Below, in pieces: positions 19,085 through 29,076 of a stretch of DNA of 64,000 bases. The position numbers and the translations under genes were made by a program. The notes beneath the pieces are model-generated. The model did not search any database and was not told the DNA's origin. It saw nothing but the letters and a program-made list of their open reading frames with translations. Position 1 is the stretch's first letter. Every line of letters begins with the position of its first letter. The DNA comes from Chrysogorgia sp. JL179-B06 (lineage: Eukaryota; Cnidaria; Anthozoa; Scleralcyonacea; Chrysogorgiidae). The stretch spans positions 2,555,501 through 2,619,500 of the forward strand of contig JAYKKM010000122.1 of NCBI GenBank assembly GCA_035772405.1. Direction: 5' to 3'.

Positions 19085-20345
19085 ATCCAAAAAAAACCTC
19101 ACAGGGGGGGTGGGGTAGCTATAGCCCCAGGCCCCACCCTGCGCGGTCCCTGGAAACAAAGTATTGCTAGCCAGCTTTTAGCATCCTTTCGTTTAACCTG
19201 TGTACAGCCTGAATATACACCTGTAATACAGTCTGTGAAAATTCGCACGATAGCTTGCGATGACTTTAACTGAATGTCTTCCATTCCGAGAAACGAACCT
19301 TGAATTGATAACGACTTTGCCTTTTCAAGTTCACGTTCAACAGTAATATTAAACAGAGCTTTTTGTAGATCGCACTTGTCATCCAACCATTTATCATTAA
19401 CTAGAATCATCGCTTTGTCATCACGAAAGTAAACTCGAACACCGATCTTTCTCGCATACCTTAACATTTCCGGCCAGTCTGAATACGATCCGAAAGAGGT
19501 TTTCGAATTTAGAAAATTTCCGTCTCGTTTCAGTTCATAGCCGAGAAAGTTGTTATCCTCGTCGGTTGACATGTCTACATTTCTCTTCCTCATATCCAGC
19601 TTAAGTGATTCTCGAGCAACATACGAAAAACTTTCCACAGGATGATTCAGCATTTTGATTAGAAAAGCCAGTCGTGTGGTTCGGTAAACATCAGATATTC
19701 TCTTAATACCGATTCCTCCAAGCTCTCGTGGCAGGTAGATAACAGCTTGTGTTGTTGTAGAGTTACAGACCATACATTTCGCGAACGGTACTCGTTACGA
19801 TCTCATCAAATTTTTGCAATGACACTTCATCGATTCGGGTATTATAAAAGTGGTGTAGAATTTTGGCTAAAGCCAGGTTATTTAAAGCACTTGACTTTAA
19901 AGCCAAAGGTAACGAACTGACTTTGATTTTTAACACTAGTTCTTTAAACAATGTAATCGTATCCGTTAACTGAGTTTTACATTCTTCGGATAACGATAAC
20001 TCTTTTCCCAGGTATTTATACGACTCATTTCGACCATATACAGATATTGATTGCGACTGAATAGTAATTTCTGGCTTCGTGTCACGTTTCCCGGTATACC
20101 AATTATTTCCAGATCTTCTTCCATAGAACACACCACACTTTGTTGGTTTGACCTCCAGACCGGCTTGTCGCATTTCACCTTCCCCTTAGGCAATCATATC
20201 TAAAATTACATTGATATTGTGTGAAACAAGCACAATGTCATCAGCGAAAGCTTGGATGGGGATTGGGTTAAGATTCGCTTCATTGTGCAAGTTTAAACTT
20301 ATCATGGCACTGGAAAGCATCGGTTTACAGACGACATCAATTTGC
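19085..20345 (-). pseudogene. R2/NeSL-like LINE fragment (RT palm to C-terminus)
   Basis: On the minus strand the catalytic FADDIVLVS lies near 20225-20250, followed by GLEVKPTKCGVFYG, YKYLGKEL, SLPLALKSSALNNLALAKI and LPRELGGIGIKRISDVYRT. These thumb motifs (GGIGI, LNNLALAKI) are typical of the R2/NeSL/CRE group rather than CR1. Two overlapping frames and stops show decay. The 5' end is truncated near 20345, where the next LINE begins on the other strand. Confidence 0.7.
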
Positions 20346-23300
20346 CATCATTAAAAATCAACTGTCACTGCGTATGACAGCGTAGATTGAAGCAACATGT
20401 TTGTGTTTGTCATGTATAATACTGGCAAAAGTATTTCCTGTGCAATCTGAAATCCGTAGGCGTAGGAAATTTTTTGGCATGAAAGCACAATCCTCATGGG
20501 CCAAATACTAAGTATGGATGGACCTAAGGTCGCACATATAAATATCAGAAGTCTTATGGGGAAAATGGACATGTTGAAATTATTAGTAAAGGAGAAACCT
20601 ATTGACATCTTAATAATTTCAGAGACATGATTAAAACCCTCTATTTTGGATAGCGAACTTCATTTGGACGGATATTCCTGTGTTAGGAGAGATAGATTGG
20701 ATAAAAAAGGAGGGGGAGTTATGATCTACATGTATATACGGGACGGTATTCCGTATCGTGCTGGGAGTCAGCTTGGTTCTGTTCGATGGAATTCTGTTCT
20801 GTGGAAATTTTACGGCCGAAAGCAAAGAAAATCGTGGTTTGGTCGATCTATCGCCCCCCTAGTGGTAATGTTGATAGATTTATTGATGAAATGAACGGTT
20901 CTCTCGAAAATATCTCCGATAGGGTGAAGTTCTGTTGCTGGGAGATTTTAATATATCATGGAATTCGAAATTAAGTTCGGACAAATCAGTGAAGCGTAAA
21001 TTGGTAAACTTGGCAAATGCTTATGGATTAGAACAAATTATAGACCAACCCACAAGAGTTACCGAATCATCTTCCAGTTTAATTGATCTAGTCTTTACAA
21101 ATACTATTCATCGCATCAAAGATCATGGAGTTGTGGATTTATCGCTAAGTGACCATTCAATGGTCTTTTGTGTTGTTAAAGCTGGTATACTTAAAGCTCC
21201 AGCCTGGGAAAACAATTGAATATCGTTCATATAAACATTATCAAAAGAATGACTTTATTCAAGATTTGTCTCAAGCTGATTGGAGTGGCGTGGATAATGA
21301 ACCCGATGTAGATTCTGCTGTTTTAGCCTGGAATAAATTATTTTCGTGTATAGCTAATAATCATGCTCCGATGAAGACATGCAGCTAGAATTAAAGGCAC
21401 TAAATTTCCTTGGATGACAACACAGTTAACAGAAGCCATGCAGAAACGTGATTTTTATCATCGGAAAGCTAAACAGTCAAACTGTCCCGATTATTGGACT
21501 TTGTATCAGCAGACAAGAAACTTCGTTAATGCCGAAGTGAAGAGATGTAAATCCGAATATTATACGAGGACAATTAAAGAGAACAAACAAAATCACAGTG
21601 CACTGTGGAAAACGCTTAATGAAATTACCTCACGGAAAGGAAATAGCCCTGTTTGATGTATAGAAAGTGACGGTGTTCTCTATTCTGATCATAAATAGCC
21701 TCGATTATGAACAAACATTTTTCGACCGTGGCAACAACATTAATGTAGAGTTTAAAATCAGGTATAAGTATACAAGTACAAGTATTTTTACCTCGTTAGA
21801 GACTTTCAACTCCTGTAGCTACCACCCCTGGAAATTCATTTCACCTCACACCAGTTACAGAACAGTTTGTCCTGAATATACTAAAACAACTTAAGACAAA
21901 CAAGGCAATTGGACTTGATCGTATCAGTGCCCGTCTTCTCAAAGACTCTGCCATTGTTATTTATAAAAGACTTACTGTTCTGTTTAACCGTTCGCTAGAA
22001 GGTGGTGTTTATCCTACAATTTGGAAACATGGGAAAGTGCAGTAGCACTTTTTAAGTCGGGGGATCGTCTGGACTGTAATAATTATAGTCGACCAATTAC
22101 GATTGCCTGGGATAAGTAAGATCTTAGAACGTGCCGTTCATCAACAGCTGTATTGTTATTTGGAGCAAAATGTACTCACATCCAAGAAATTTGGTTTTCG
22201 CCCTAAGCTGTCAACAGTAACTGCCCTTACGCACTTCACGGATACAATTTTACTTAATCTAGACAAAAGCATGCCATGACTGGTGCAGCCTTTTTGGATC
22301 TGGCCAAGGCATTCGATACCGTGGACCACGATTTGCTCTTGAGAAAGTTGCGAGCTGTCGGACTAGATGTACAAGCTTTAAAGTGGTTTGAGTCCTATCT
22401 TGTAAATCGCAGTATTGTAACATCTGTCGGAAATTCCCAATCTTGCTCTATAGTGAAGTCTCAGTAGGCGTCCCTCAAGGGAGCATTTTGGGCCCCCTCC
22501 TGTTTGTTGTTTTTGTTAACGATCTTCCCACATCTCTAAAGCATCGTGATATGTTAGTGTATGCGGACGATACTGTCATCTACCTTAGCGAAGTTCCCCT
22601 ACAGAGATTCAAAACAAAATGAATGAAGATCTTATGGACCTAGCACTTTGGTTTAACTCCAACCTTCTAACTTTAAATACCACCAAGTCAAAGTTTATAA
22701 TGTTTGGAAGCAGCCGCTCATTAAAATATCAAAATATTCAAGATCTGACTATCTGTGTAAATGAAGTTCAACTGGAAAAGGTGGAGTATTTTAAATACTT
22801 AGGCGTTGTTATACATCAGCATTTAACCTGGGCCGATCATGTTGACGAAATTACTAAAAAGATTAGCCAGAGGATTGGAGTACTGCAGAGGGTTAAGCAT
22901 CTTTTACCACTGGAAACAAGACAAACTCTATACACGTATTTGATTGCCCCTTTGTTTGACTACGCTGATATAATCTGGGAAGATAAGAATAATGATATTT
23001 TGATGACAAATCTGCAAGTTCTTCAGAACAGAGCGGCGAAGGTTATTTTGGATAAACCAAAGCATATAGGCTCTTGCTCTGCGAGTGAAGCTCTTAATCT
23101 CCTCAATTGGCAATCCCTCACCACGCGTAGACGGCTTCACCGTATTATTACAATGTACAAATATTTAAATAATGAAATTAACTATGATGTTAATTCAGGG
23201 GCGGATCTAGGAATTTTTCAGTGTACGTCAAAACACGGAAATTGCGCAATCTAGGGGGGTGCGGGGGAATGCCCCCCCGGAAATTTTTAAAATTTGGCTC

Positions 23301-23589
23301 TCTGAAATGGCATTTCCTGCATTCTGACAAGATTTTTTTAGAAAAATCTTACAGTGCTAATTTGCGTTTTTATGGCCACATTTTGCGATTTATTTTTAAA
23401 AAAAATGCTTTTTCACTTTTTTCAATCGTTATTGGAGAGCTTGTTTTGGACTGTTTCGCTCTGTCAGAGCTCGTCAGCATGCATAGACATGGACAGCCAA
23501 GACATGGACATACATGGACACTGGACAGCCAAGGCTCCACACCTAGCCTTAGCTGCCAAATTCCTTCTCTGATTAGAAGAAATAAAGTA

Positions 23590-24040
23590 AATAGACCATA
23601 TAAGACATTTCATGGGTACCGACTGAGAGGAGCTCACACTCACTGTGGCCTCACATCATCTTGGTCATATTAATTCTGAGTTTGCAAAAGCTTGAGTAAC
23701 TAATTAGTTTTCCTTTAACTTATCAAGCTGAAAGACACTTGATGTATGTATATAACTACCAAATAGTTTTATCTCTACCCTGAGCTGTCTGGTTTTGAGG
23801 CGCCAGATACTTGCCTAAAGAGAAAGAGTTATGAGAAGAGAAAAATGGACCATGTAGGACATTTCATGGACATAGAGAGAGCTCACTCTCTACATCATCC
23901 TGGTCATATTAACTATCTATTACTTTATTCTACCCCTTACCTACCCGAGCTGTCTGGTTTTGAGGCGCCAGTTACTCGCCTAAAGAGAAAGAGTTTTGAG
24001 AAGAGAAAAATAGACCATGTAGGATGTTTTATAATTGAAC
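23590..24040. repeat. Diverged tandem duplication inside the hAT-type element
   Basis: A segment containing GACCATRTARGACATTTCATGG, ATCATCYTGGTCATATTAA and GAGCTGTCTGGTTTTGAGG occurs twice to three times with a period near 180-240 bases. The copies read in one frame as LSGFEAPVTRLKRKSFEKRK, possibly relics of a coding exon. Confidence 0.55.
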
Positions 24041-24239
24041 ACATTTTTTAATAGAATTTAGAACATCAATTTCCAAATCGGTCGTACCTTTGGCTTTCTC
24101 TCTATAAGTAGCAATATCATACTCATGAATAAAATTTATTTGGGAAGTGCTGGTAGTGATAGTTGAACTTGTGGATGGTGAAGTGGTTGCAGAAGGAGTA
24201 GGTGAGTTGGTTGCAGCTGTTTTGCAGCTGTTTTGCCAC

Positions 24240-24635
24240 TTAATTCTGACGATGGAACAAAAGCAATTGGTGTGTTTGATAGTATGGCAAGGTTTGGGGT
24301 CTGCTGTAGTTATATAAAAGGAAAATAAATTTTAGATTGAACCAAATTTCCACTGGAATTTTATTTAGACTTTGACAGGTTGGAGGAGATTTTTTGTGAA
24401 ACATCCTTTTTTCTCCTCCTGTTGGCTCAGCATAAAACATGAGAGGAACAAAATGATATGGTTGAAATACGTTACCTGATTCAACAATGCTTTGAAAACA
24501 AAATAGGATATGTACATCTGACATACCTCTCAAAGGTGGACACGGTTCTACTTTACAATTAAAAAGTAATTTAAATTTCTGTTCCCCACAGTCAGGGTAA
24601 TAACAAAAAATATTTCTGTTTGTAACAGAAGCCAA
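24240..24635 (-). CDS. Unidentified ORF inside the hAT-type element
   Basis: A 131-codon frame with several Cys (CYYPDCGEQKF, NCKVEPCPP) and aromatic residues. I recognise no domain and cannot tell whether it is an exon of the element's own gene, captured cargo or chance. Splice signals were not evident. Confidence 0.25.
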   Translation of the reverse strand: MASVTNRNIFCYYPDCGEQKFKLLFNCKVEPCPPLRGMSDVHILFCFQSIVESGNVFQPYHFVPLMFYAEPTGGEKRMFHKKSPPTCQSLNKIPVEIWFNLKFIFLLYNYSRPQTLPYYQTHQLLLFHRQN

Positions 24636-25063
24636 ACCAAGAATACATAAGAAACTAGATCATGTGTTATCACAACAGTTTAAAATAGCTTCTTTTTTAA
24701 CAAGCTGATTCGCAGAACATCCAGAATCTATATTAGGAGATCTCAATCCAAACCAATCGAATATTAAAGAAAAAATAAACAGTAGACCGTTCGAGAAGAG
24801 GTATTGGAATTCAATATTTAACGCTGTTGATCAGATTATTGAAGTAAAAATTGGCGATGGTTGGCTAAACACATCTCATTATCTCAATAATTATATGATG
24901 TATTATTCATAAATACTCTATAGTCGAACATAATATACGTCACCTATCTTATCTAATTTAAATAATTTACGCTTTTCAAGGTTACACAAGTTTTAGGAAC
25001 TAAACTACTAAAGCTAAGATAGTTTCCACTCACTTTATTAAAAGCAATACAACTTTCTTTCCA

Positions 25064-25273
25064 TTAACAGCTCTTGCACACTGAGGAGTGAGGCTCCGCG
25101 TCAAAATCCCGGTACAATGTCTTGCCAATACGCGTCGAAAACTCTTGACCCACGAGAAAATCACACGATTGGAGTTTCTTTGTCAAATCACAACAGATCC
25201 TCTTTAACAAATCAACGTTTTCATTCTGTAGAGCGTTCTCTACAAGTTCGGCCGTAACATCCGTAGATGCCAT
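25064..25273 (-). CDS. Unidentified 69-residue ORF behind a promoter-like region, hAT cargo candidate
   Basis: It starts MASTDVTAELVENALQNENV, looks alpha-helical and charged, and ends with CKSC. Codon composition is balanced, unlike the AT-rich flanks. Directly upstream (25274-25480) a region with two TTCCGACGTACACTG copies and two GGCCATTTTGCCGTAC copies resembles a TATA-less animal promoter (the latter contains a YY1-like core). It may be a first exon of a captured host gene or of the transposase. Function unknown. Confidence 0.35.
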   Translation of the reverse strand: MASTDVTAELVENALQNENVDLLKRICCDLTKKLQSCDFLVGQEFSTRIGKTLYRDFDAEPHSSVCKSC

Positions 25274-25339
25274 AATCGAAACTCAGTCTCAAGCCGAAGT
25301 TTGAATTCGAGTCAATTTTGAATTTACTGCTGACTAAGA

Positions 25340-25480
25340 CAGCCGAGTTATACTTTTTCTCACTTCCGACGTACACTGCATTTACTTCCGACGTACACTG
25401 GCCATTTTTTACTGCTTTTGACCAATCAGTGCTTGTGTTTGCGGCCATTTTGCCGTACATCGGCCATTTTGCCGTACTCG
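25340..25480 (-). promoter_or_regulatory. Promoter-like repeats upstream of ORF 25064-25273
   Basis: Two copies of CTTCCGACGTACACTG and two of GGCCATTTTGCCGTAC lie next to the start of the minus ORF. In the minus orientation the latter gives AAAATGGCC, which matches the YY1 core. Function is inferred. Confidence 0.3.
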
Positions 25481-26227
25481 AATAATCCTCAATTGTAAAT
25501 GGAAGAAAGGAGGTCCCTCAATAACCCTATCATATGAACAGTTTCGTTCAGACTACATGAAGTAGACAAAGTCTTCTCAGCCGAAAATAATTTTTTTTAG
25601 CGCGCTAATTACGGGCAAAATGAAAATTTCGAAAATTTCAAAATTTATATAAAATTTTTAAAAGTTTGAATATTTATTTTTCAAATTTTTAAAACATTTT
25701 TAGAAGATTTTTTTGAAAATTCAAACTAATTAATTCATGAATAAATTAGTCTCGAAGTTTAGTGTACGTCGCTTGCCGTGTTTGACGTACCCTAAATCCG
25801 CCCCTGTGTTAATTTTAGACGGAACATGTTCCGTCTAAAATTAACATCATATAGTTAATTTCATTATTTAAATATTTATACATTGTAATAATACGGTGAA
25901 GCCGTCTATACGCGTGGTGAGGGATTGCCAATTGAGTACCCTTCATAAGTATGATACTAGAGGGAAGAATAATATCCATCTTCCTAAAGTGAGAACCAAC
26001 TGGGGCAAGCAAAGATTTATGTTTCTCAATAATTAACAATTAATAATTCATGAATTATCATAGCCAATCCATGAACGTATACCACATCACATGCATGAGT
26101 TTTGATACCCAATGAAAACCTGTAGGAAATTTCCTAGTGAACTGGATCACATTTCTTAATCTACCTGATATTAAATTAAAATCTCTATGGGAGCAAATCG
26201 CTATAGGAATACTCGTTTGAGAAGCTA

Positions 26228-26367
26228 GATCAAACACTCGTTTGTCGTGTTTCATCAGGGGACTCCAAACACTCGAAAACAATAAAAACCTCGGGCTACG
26301 CCCTCGGTTTTCATTTGTTTTCTCGTGTTTGGAACCCCTGATGAAACATTCAAACTCGTGTTTGATC
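26228..26367. mobile_element. Hairpin MITE (140 bp)
   Basis: GATCAAACACTCGTTTGTCG...TTTCATCAGGGG is mirrored by CCCCTGATGAAACATTC...CTCGTGTTTGATC. The centre is also complementary (CGAAAACAATAAAAACC ... GGTTTTCATTTGTTTTC). It sits in the 3' part of the LINE. Confidence 0.7.
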
Positions 26368-26629
26368 TATTACATTAAGCCTCAGTTGAATGGAATCTTT
26401 TACCATGAGAGAGCAAAAGAGATTCCCAAACTTTAAACATTTTTAAAACTAAACTATAATGACCTTAATATTTAATTTATATCTAGTATGACACTTATTC
26501 TATATTTTAATATTTAGGTATTTATAAACCATAGTTTTGACATGTTTTATGTAACAGGGCCCTACTGAAAATCGCTTTGGCGAGTAGGCTCCCTGGATAA
26601 ATATTGTTAATAATAATAATAATAATGTC

Positions 26630-27230
26630 CGAAACTTTACTCTTTTGTACATATATATCTAACTTGTTAAACATACTGTAGAATAATGACACTATTGTAG
26701 AGACTATAGAGTTGACAATCTCCATCAGACTCCAACAGTGAACAGTTACTTAGTTATTTTTGGTGTTGTAGTCGCACTCGAACGCCATTCACCGCTTTAT
26801 AGAATACATTTAAATTTTGATTTCTTGTTGAATTATTTGAATATGTATAAAAAACGCTAAAGGTCTGATGACAATTTGTTTCAAGATATAATTACCCTTT
26901 ACTGGCCACAGTTGCATTTTGTCAAATTATTAGTTTTGTACTCTGGCTATAACGCCACACATTTTACTTTGGCAAACGATGTATAGTTGGTTTGGTTTAA
27001 TGAACCGAATCACTTTCCGAAGCACCAACTTTTTTGCTAGTTTCACATCTCTCAACTATAATGTCAACAACACGCCATGACAGATAGAATAATATATTTG
27101 TTATAACGTCACGTGTACATACAGGGGGTGTGGATACTGCATCCCTCCTAAACTTTAATAGAAACATTGTCGTTCATACGACTAAGTAATATTGCATCTA
27201 TATAGCAATCTGCTTGTTCTTTTTGCTAGG
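26630..27230. other. No feature recognised
   Basis: AT-rich, with no exon, RT fragment or clear inverted repeat seen. Confidence 0.4.
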
Positions 27231-29070
27231 TTATATCTCAACTAATTTACTGTTTATAATGTTCTCAACCACAAACATAGTCCTTGAGATAGAGTGGTTT
27301 CTGTCGGTTTCTACTAGGTCGATTCTGAATTGTTGGTAGTTCCTTTTCCTCCTTGTGTTCTTCCGGTTTTCTGGCTTGACTTGCCGTTCTGGTATTGTTT
27401 TTTCCTTGTCTGCTTCTGTTGACGTTGTCGGTGTTTCTTGTTTTGGTTCTTCGTTGAAGCTGTGCTTCCGTGCTTCCGTGTCACTCGTTTGTTCATCTTT
27501 GTCGTCAATTGTTATTGGTCTTTCTTTCTCCTCCACAGCTTCATATTCATCGGTGCTGCTATAATTACTACGTTCACTAGCTTGAACTGACTTGCATCCC
27601 GACATAATGTTCGTCCATCAGTGAGTCGTTCGCCTTGCTGTTATTTGAGAACCTCGAATGTCGGTGATAGTGTAGAATATTGGCTCATATGGTGTGCTCC
27701 ATTTGTTCTTCTTTGGTTGCTTTACTAAAACATAGTCACCAAGTATAGTAGTTTGGTTTCTTTCGTCTGCCTTCCTTCTCTGTTTTGTTTCATTTTCCGT
27801 TTGTATTCTGCATCTTTTAGGTCAATTTTTCTGTCGTCTTCTTTGTTCGGCTTCTTCGGTTCCATATAATCTAGTTTAGTTCTTATGGTTGCCCCTCTCA
27901 TTGCTTCGTAGGGTGCGACTCCTGTTGCTGGATGTGGTGTGGAATGTGCATGGATCTGTACGCAGTAAGCATATCTTGTATGGCGTTCTGTCTGTCAAGA
28001 CGGGTTTTTCCTTGGAGATTAGCAATTTGCTCAGTCTTGTTCAATGTCCTCATGAAACGTTCGGCTTCGCCGTTTGCTCTTGGATGTAGCGGCGTTATGC
28101 GCGGGCGTTTAAATCCTTCTTCTTTCGCAAATTCATTGAATTTCCCTGAGTTGAACGGTGGTTCATTATCGGTCTCGATCTTGCTTGCAGGTGTGCCATG
28201 ATTGGCGAAGATGTGTTTCATTCTCTCTTTGTTCACTGTGAAGTTGGTTGATGATACCGGCTCAACTACTGGATAGCGAGTTCGTTTATCAATCATGACA
28301 AGATTGTAATGACCATCTGGGTATGGTCCTCCGTGATCTACTGATACTGTGTCCCATGGCTGGCTGGGAATGGTCACCTTGATTGGTTCTTCTCTGGTCT
28401 CTTTCGTTGCTACCTTGCATTCGTAACAGTGGTCAATTGCATCGTTGTCAATCATGCTGTTCATAAGTGGAAACCAGTACTTCTCTCTCAACATCTGTTT
28501 TGTCTTGGTTTTTCCCAGGTGTCCTAGCTTGTGTCCGAGCTTGAGTACTTTTCTCTGAAGTGTGTCCGCTAAGACAATTCGTTGTTCTCGAAAGATTAGT
28601 CCCTCCGTGCAACAGATAATTCCTGTTTCACGTGCAGAAATGGTTCTATGTCTCTGTCTCGCGTTTGTGTTTCTCCCAGTCTCCTTTCGCTATTCTTCTT
28701 GCTATCTTTTGAATTTTGGGATTATTCTGCGTTTCTTCTCTGATTCGTTCTCTGATTCGTTCCACGGCGTGCTCGCTCTTTATTGTGCATCTGACAATCT
28801 TCTCGGTGTGATCATTCCCAGTTTCTGGTAACGGATGTCTTGAGAGGTAGTCTAATGGATCTGCCTCATTTTTTTCTGGTTCGTAGATTAACAGTCGTAG
28901 TCTACATCTTGCATTTCCATCACCACTTAATCTTTCTTTGGCTGTACCTCTTCTCGGTTTCTGTCATGGATCTGCTGATGAAGTGTACTGGTTGCATGCC
29001 TTTGTCGGTCTTTTGAAGTAGAGCTGCTGTTAATCCCTCGTTGAAGCTTGCTTCTGTTCGTAGGATTGTT
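27231..29070 (-). pseudogene. Ty3/gypsy-type pol remnant: integrase core and tail
   Basis: On the minus strand the zinc-binding part (HKLGHLGKTKTKQML ... CYECKVA) leads into the rve core with all three acidic residues visible: VSVDHGGP, KIETDNEPPFNSG and ANGEAERFMR. The frame breaks near 27940 but continues (EAMRGATIRTKLDY), then the post-integrase segment (YTITDIRGSQITARR) and a charged tail (27231-27605). Upstream towards 29070 are broken pieces of the preceding RNase H linker. No LTRs were found; the 5' side is cut by the LINE at 29077. Confidence 0.75.
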
Positions 29071-29076
29071 TGTTTC

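Larger units (their letters stand above)
23196..25806. mobile_element. hAT-type DNA transposon (2.6 kb) with perfect 8-bp target duplication
   Basis: The ends CAGGGGCGGATCTAGG and CCTAAATCCGCCCCTG are inverted repeats, and a second matching block (GTACGTCAAAACACGG against CCGTGTTTGACGTAC) lies inside them. TGTTAATT flanks it at 23188-23195 and 25807-25814. Ends of the CAGGGGCGGAT kind with 8-bp duplications are typical of hAT. No hAT transposase motif was recognised. Inside are tandem-duplicated segments (23600-24040) and two minus-strand ORFs with a promoter-like stretch. Confidence 0.85.
20511..26626 (+). pseudogene. CR1/L2-like LINE, nearly complete ORF2, split by a hAT-type element
   Basis: Endonuclease: HINIRSLMGKMD, PIDILIISET, DFNISWNSKLSS, SSLIDLVFTN, SLSDHSMVF. 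RT: KTNKAIGLDRISARLL, FGFRPKLSTVTAL, FLDLAKAFDTVDH, VPQGSILGPLLF, MLVYADDTVIYL (near 22555), YFKYLGVVIHQHLTW, then thumb IAPLFDYADIIW. At 23195 it is cut by the element 23196-25806. After a short inverted duplication it resumes (YDTRGKNNIHLPKVRTNWG) and ends in a (TAA)n tail near 26626. Many frameshifts. The 3' end also holds a hairpin element. Confidence 0.8.
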
